A stretch of 7,919 bases of DNA from an uncultured Bacteroidota bacterium. Lineage in GTDB: Bacteria > Bacteroidota > Bacteroidia > Chitinophagales > Chitinophagaceae. Shown here one piece after another: positions 5,088 to 7,919 of the stretch. Under the pieces are notes generated by a model. The model saw nothing but the letters and a program-made list of their open reading frames with translations, was not told the origin of the DNA and made no database searches. The stretch is from contig CAINOM010000464.1 of NCBI GenBank assembly GCA_903851455.1, forward strand, positions 1 through 7,919. The letters run 5' to 3'. The first letter of the stretch is position 1, and every line of letters starts with the position of its first letter. The translations under genes were made by a program, and so were the position numbers.

Positions 5088-7565
5088 ATGCTTAAAAAAG
5101 CTGCCGCCAGCCTGTTATTTGTGCTTATTTACATCACTTCCGTTGCTCAAAGTCTGCGGAATGGCCGGGTATATGATGCCGTATCAGGCGAGCCCGTTCC
5201 GTTTGCAACGATCAAGTTTGGGGAAGGCCGACAGGGCATGGTGGCTGGACTTGACGGCAGGTTTGAACTCCCCGAAGGCGAGATTAAGTGGATAGAAGTA
5301 TCCTGCCTTGGCTATAAGCCCAGAAAAATAACCCTGCCCGCTACTGACCTGACCATCCGCCTGCAACCTGCCGGCGGCTCGCTGGACGAGTACGTGGTAA
5401 CGCCGCCTTATGACAAAATACGCCGGATCATCAATAATGTGATCGCCAATAAGAGCGAGAACGACCCGGATAAATATGACTGGTACCGCTGTAATGTGTA
5501 CTATAAAATGATCGTAGACCTCGGCAGACTGCAGGACACGAAAACAGAAAAGGAGAAGAAGCACGATACAGGCAAAAAAAAGCGCGATGCGGAAACCGAC
5601 AGCGTAAAACAAAAGAAACTACAGGAGTTCCTGGAGAACCAGCACCTCCTGATGTCTGAAACATATAGCGTACGGACATGGGAAAAGCCACAGCACCTGC
5701 AGGAACAGGTGCTGGCATCCAGATTTTCGGGGTTTAAAAAGTCCATGTTCACCAGCCTGGTTACAGATGTGCTACCCTTTCATGCTTATACCGATTATTT
5801 CGCCCTTAATGGTAAAGATTACCACAATCCCGTTTCCCGAGGGTTTGAACAGCACTACCGGTTCAACCTTGTAGACGAGATCCAGCAGGGCAATGACACA
5901 TTGTGGATACTGAGCTTTAGCCCGCGCGGGCATAATGCCAATGAGCTTAAAGGAACAGTTTATATCAACTCGGATGGCTATGCCATATCGCAGATCATAG
6001 CAACAGCTAAGGATACCATGCTAAAAATGGACGTGCGCATAGAGCAGCAATATGAGCGCATACCGGTGGCTGAAAACAAAAAGCGTTGGTTCCCCAAACA
6101 TTTGAATTACATCATTGACTTTACTCAGCAGACCAGTAAGTCGCGGCTAACCTATCATATGAAGGGATACTCACGGATTGACTCTGTAAGCTGGAACCCG
6201 GACAAAGACTTCAGGTTCGACAAAGCCCATACCGTAAAACTGGAACCAAGGGCCGACGAACTAAGCGACACCGCCTGGCGTTCAATCCGCCCAGAGCCGC
6301 TGGACAAAAAAGAGGCGCTCACCTACAAGGTTATCGACAGCCTGGGAGAAAAAATACACCTTGACAAAGCAATGAGTTATCTATCTAAAATACCAGAGGG
6401 TAAAATACCGATAGGCATACTTGATTTCGACCTGAAACGATTGTTTAATTTCAACGACTATGAGAATGTTCGCCTGGGACTTGGCGCACAAACAAATGAA
6501 CACCTTATCAGATGGCTATCCATAGGCGGATGGGCAGGTTATGGATTCAAAGATGCACAGTGGAAGTATGGCGGCTTCGCAGAATTTTATGCAGACCGCA
6601 GCCATGAATTTGTATTCAAGGCGGGCTACACGAATGACATCAATGACCCGGGACGCATAAAACTGAACAACGAACTGGATAAAAATTACCTGAATGCGTA
6701 CCTGCTGCAACGCGTGGATGAAACAAAAACCGCCAGCCTATCTGTAACGAAAAAGCTGGGTTACTGGACCCTTTCGCTCGCCGGGCGCCAGCAGCAGATC
6801 ACACCGAAATACAACTATGCCTTGCTGTACAATGACTCCCTGTACAAAACATTCACAGCTGCAGAAGCTTCACTGACATTCCGGTATGCGTATGCCGAGC
6901 GCACCGCACCCTTCTTTGGCTATTATTACAGCGTTGGCAGTAAATACCCCATATGGTATGGCAAGATAACACAGGGCATTTTATCTGCAGGGACAGATAT
7001 GCGGATACCTTACACACAGGCGCTCACAGCGGTATTGTGGCATAAGCACATCAACCGAATTGGGTTTGAGCACATACTGATCGAAGGGGGCAAATCATGG
7101 AGTAACAGTGCGCTGCCGCTGAGTAAGCTATTTGCCGGAAATGGCTATAATTATGATGCTAATTCGGCATGGTCGCTATATACATTTGGCGGACTGATGA
7201 CAATGCTACCCTATCAATATTACACCGATCAGTTTGCCAGCATCACGTTCCGGCACGACTTCGACTGGAAGCTATATAAAGTTGAGGTACCCGGCACCAA
7301 ATTCAGTTCAGCGCCCAACATCTGCCTGCAATACAATATGCTCTACGGCACGCTAAGCAATCCACAGGCGCAGCAATACGTAAGCTTCTCCATACCCTCA
7401 ACCGGCTACCACGAGGCAGGGCTGCAACTCAACAACGTGGTAAGGGTAATTTATGCCAATCTATACTACCTTACCTTAAATGTCGGGTACTTCTACCACA
7501 TTACGCCAGTCTTCAACACTACGAACAACAGCCGCGCGGTGGTAGGCTTGGGGTTTGAGTTGTAA
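5088..7565 (+). CDS. Outer-membrane DUF5686 protein with N-terminal carboxypeptidase-regulatory-like domain
   Basis: An 825-residue outer-membrane protein of unknown function, of the 'DUF5686 and carboxypeptidase regulatory-like domain' type common in Bacteroidota. Residues 1-21 are a signal peptide (Lys3-Lys4, hydrophobic core, SVAQ). Residues about 23-93 form a beta-sandwich (GRVYDAVSGEPVPFATI, then GLDGRFELP and VSCLGYKP), the same module found at the start of TonB-dependent receptors. A segment beginning YDKIRRIINNVIANK (108-122) and YDWYRCNVYYKM (130-141) opens the DUF5686 region. A highly charged Lys/Glu stretch (150-180) interrupts it. From about residue 440 to the end, alternating aromatic and hydrophobic strands (for example SIGGWAGYGF, WKYGGFAEFYADR, FGYYYSVGSKYPIWYGK) predict a C-terminal beta-barrel ending VVGLGFEL. 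There is no TonB plug domain, so it is not a classical receptor. ATG 5088 gives the signal peptide directly. It is transcribed divergently from the lipoprotein at 4438-4980. Confidence 0.92.
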   Translation: MLKKAAASLLFVLIYITSVAQSLRNGRVYDAVSGEPVPFATIKFGEGRQGMVAGLDGRFELPEGEIKWIEVSCLGYKPRKITLPATDLTIRLQPAGGSLDEYVVTPPYDKIRRIINNVIANKSENDPDKYDWYRCNVYYKMIVDLGRLQDTKTEKEKKHDTGKKKRDAETDSVKQKKLQEFLENQHLLMSETYSVRTWEKPQHLQEQVLASRFSGFKKSMFTSLVTDVLPFHAYTDYFALNGKDYHNPVSRGFEQHYRFNLVDEIQQGNDTLWILSFSPRGHNANELKGTVYINSDGYAISQIIATAKDTMLKMDVRIEQQYERIPVAENKKRWFPKHLNYIIDFTQQTSKSRLTYHMKGYSRIDSVSWNPDKDFRFDKAHTVKLEPRADELSDTAWRSIRPEPLDKKEALTYKVIDSLGEKIHLDKAMSYLSKIPEGKIPIGILDFDLKRLFNFNDYENVRLGLGAQTNEHLIRWLSIGGWAGYGFKDAQWKYGGFAEFYADRSHEFVFKAGYTNDINDPGRIKLNNELDKNYLNAYLLQRVDETKTASLSVTKKLGYWTLSLAGRQQQITPKYNYALLYNDSLYKTFTAAEASLTFRYAYAERTAPFFGYYYSVGSKYPIWYGKITQGILSAGTDMRIPYTQALTAVLWHKHINRIGFEHILIEGGKSWSNSALPLSKLFAGNGYNYDANSAWSLYTFGGLMTMLPYQYYTDQFASITFRHDFDWKLYKVEVPGTKFSSAPNICLQYNMLYGTLSNPQAQQYVSFSIPSTGYHEAGLQLNNVVRVIYANLYYLTLNVGYFYHITPVFNTTNNSRAVVGLGFEL

Positions 7566-7574
7566 AATTGATTC

Positions 7575-7605
7575 TTGTTGTACTAAAGCTAATTATTTAT
7601 TTTTG
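7575..7605 (+). promoter_or_regulatory. Promoter of the toxin-antitoxin operon
   Basis: TTG (7575-7577) is followed by 20 bases and then TATTTTTG (7598-7605), an exact match to TAnnTTTG; a second TTG at 7578-7580 gives 17-base spacing. The transcription start would fall near 7611, just before the Shine-Dalgarno at 7613. It lies inside an upstream in-frame extension starting with TTG 7568, which argues against that start. It begins only 10 bases after the stop of the DUF5686 gene. Confidence 0.6.
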
Positions 7606-7612
7606 TATAAAC

Positions 7613-7617
7613 GGAGG
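7613..7617 (+). promoter_or_regulatory. Shine-Dalgarno deciding the antitoxin start
   Basis: GGAGG lies 4 bases before ATG 7622 and fixes this as the start. It is the only strong Shine-Dalgarno I noticed before a gene here; most Bacteroidota genes, including the others in this window, lack one. Confidence 0.7.
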
Positions 7618-7621
7618 AGCA

Positions 7622-7861
7622 ATGACGAATAAGGCAAGACGAGAAGATCTGATAATATACCTAGCAGATGCCACGGACAAAAAGGTAAATGCATTATATG
7701 CGCTTCTTGAAGACGAAATAAAAGAAAACTCTTTCAGGCTTACCGACGAACATTTGAAAATAGTTGAAGATCGCAGGGCTGACTTCGTCGCAGGAAAAAA
7801 AAAGCCCGAGCCATGGCAAGATGTACATGCCAGAATTAGGAACAAAAGAAAAACTGCCTGA
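7622..7861 (+). CDS. Addiction module antitoxin (type II toxin-antitoxin)
   Basis: A 79-residue soluble protein resembling the 'putative addiction module component' antitoxins of Bacteroidota. The N-terminal helix region (about 7-34, LIIYLADATDKKVNALYALLEDEI) probably mediates dimerisation or DNA binding. The C-terminal part has the typical LTDEHLKIVEDRRADFVAGK (40-59) followed by PWQDVHARIRNK (64-75), which in this family wraps the toxin. The role is to neutralise the partner toxin by direct binding and, by analogy with related modules, to repress its own operon; the repression is inference. The start at 7622 is supported by the Shine-Dalgarno and by the promoter upstream; the longer reading frame from TTG 7568 starts upstream of that promoter. 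The stop TGA (7859-7861) shares its A with the ATG of the next gene, so the two are translationally coupled. Confidence 0.85.
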   Translation: MTNKARREDLIIYLADATDKKVNALYALLEDEIKENSFRLTDEHLKIVEDRRADFVAGKKKPEPWQDVHARIRNKRKTA

Positions 7862-7919
7862 TGCTTTACAACGTTGTTTTGCAAGACGGCGTTGAAGATG
7901 ATATCGATGATGCCTACAA
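7861..7919 (+). CDS. RelE/ParE-like toxin, 5' end only
   Basis: Only the first 19 codons are in the window: MLYNVVLQDGVEDDIDDAY. The pattern 'Y-x-V-x-L ... A/V-E-x-D-I-x-x-A-Y' is the usual start of RelE/ParE superfamily toxins (first beta-strand followed by the first helix). ATG 7861 overlaps the antitoxin TGA by one base, the normal antitoxin-then-toxin order. Whether it cleaves mRNA on the ribosome (RelE-like) or inhibits gyrase (ParE-like) cannot be told from this fragment. The gene runs off the right edge and its completeness is unknown. Confidence 0.75.
   Translation, partial: MLYNVVLQDGVEDDIDDAY

Noticed and set aside
5184..5752. Long minus-strand reading frames opposite the DUF5686 gene, and similar ones opposite other genes
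   Set aside because: They are antisense shadows of well-supported genes, with Cys/Ser/Phe-rich translations and no recognisable domain.
7568..7621. N-terminal extension of the antitoxin from TTG 7568
   Set aside because: It lies upstream of the -7 box at 7598-7605, and the ATG 7622 start has its own Shine-Dalgarno.

Overview
The window looks like a chromosomal segment of a Bacteroidota bacterium, most likely a Chitinophagaceae-type relative. The grounds are the protein families present (DUF5686 with an N-terminal carboxypeptidase-regulatory-like domain, DUF4142, DUF2252, Bacteroidota-type lipoproteins), a general lack of Shine-Dalgarno sequences, and several -7 boxes matching or nearly matching the Bacteroidota consensus TAnnTTTG. 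The genus assignment is inference.

Layout. Positions 1-141 are intergenic and hold a very good minus-strand promoter for a gene beyond the left edge, plus a weaker plus-strand box. A small lipoprotein gene (142-708, TTG start) is followed after 8 bases by riboflavin synthase alpha (ribE, 717-1307), so the two are probably co-transcribed. Next come a DUF2252 kinase-like protein (1453-2631), a secreted alpha/beta-hydrolase (2710-3528) and a DUF4142 lipoprotein (3657-4286), the last closed by a strong intrinsic terminator (4336-4370). A convergent minus-strand lipoprotein (4438-4980) shares a 107-base divergent promoter region with a large outer-membrane DUF5686 protein (5088-7565). The right end starts a type II toxin-antitoxin module with its own promoter and a clear Shine-Dalgarno: a complete antitoxin (7622-7861) and the first 19 codons of a RelE/ParE-like toxin (7861 to the edge), overlapping by one base.

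How the genes work together. Apart from the lipoprotein-ribE pair and the toxin-antitoxin pair, they look like independent housekeeping or envelope genes. Five of the eight complete products carry export signals: three lipoproteins, one secreted hydrolase and one outer-membrane protein. No intergenic stretch exceeds about 150 bases. There is no CRISPR array, insertion sequence, tRNA or rRNA. I see no convincing new multi-gene system. The best leads are the permuted order of kinase-like motifs in the DUF2252 protein, the lipoprotein fused transcriptionally to ribE, and the shared TATYTTCGGGTRAA promoter-like element.
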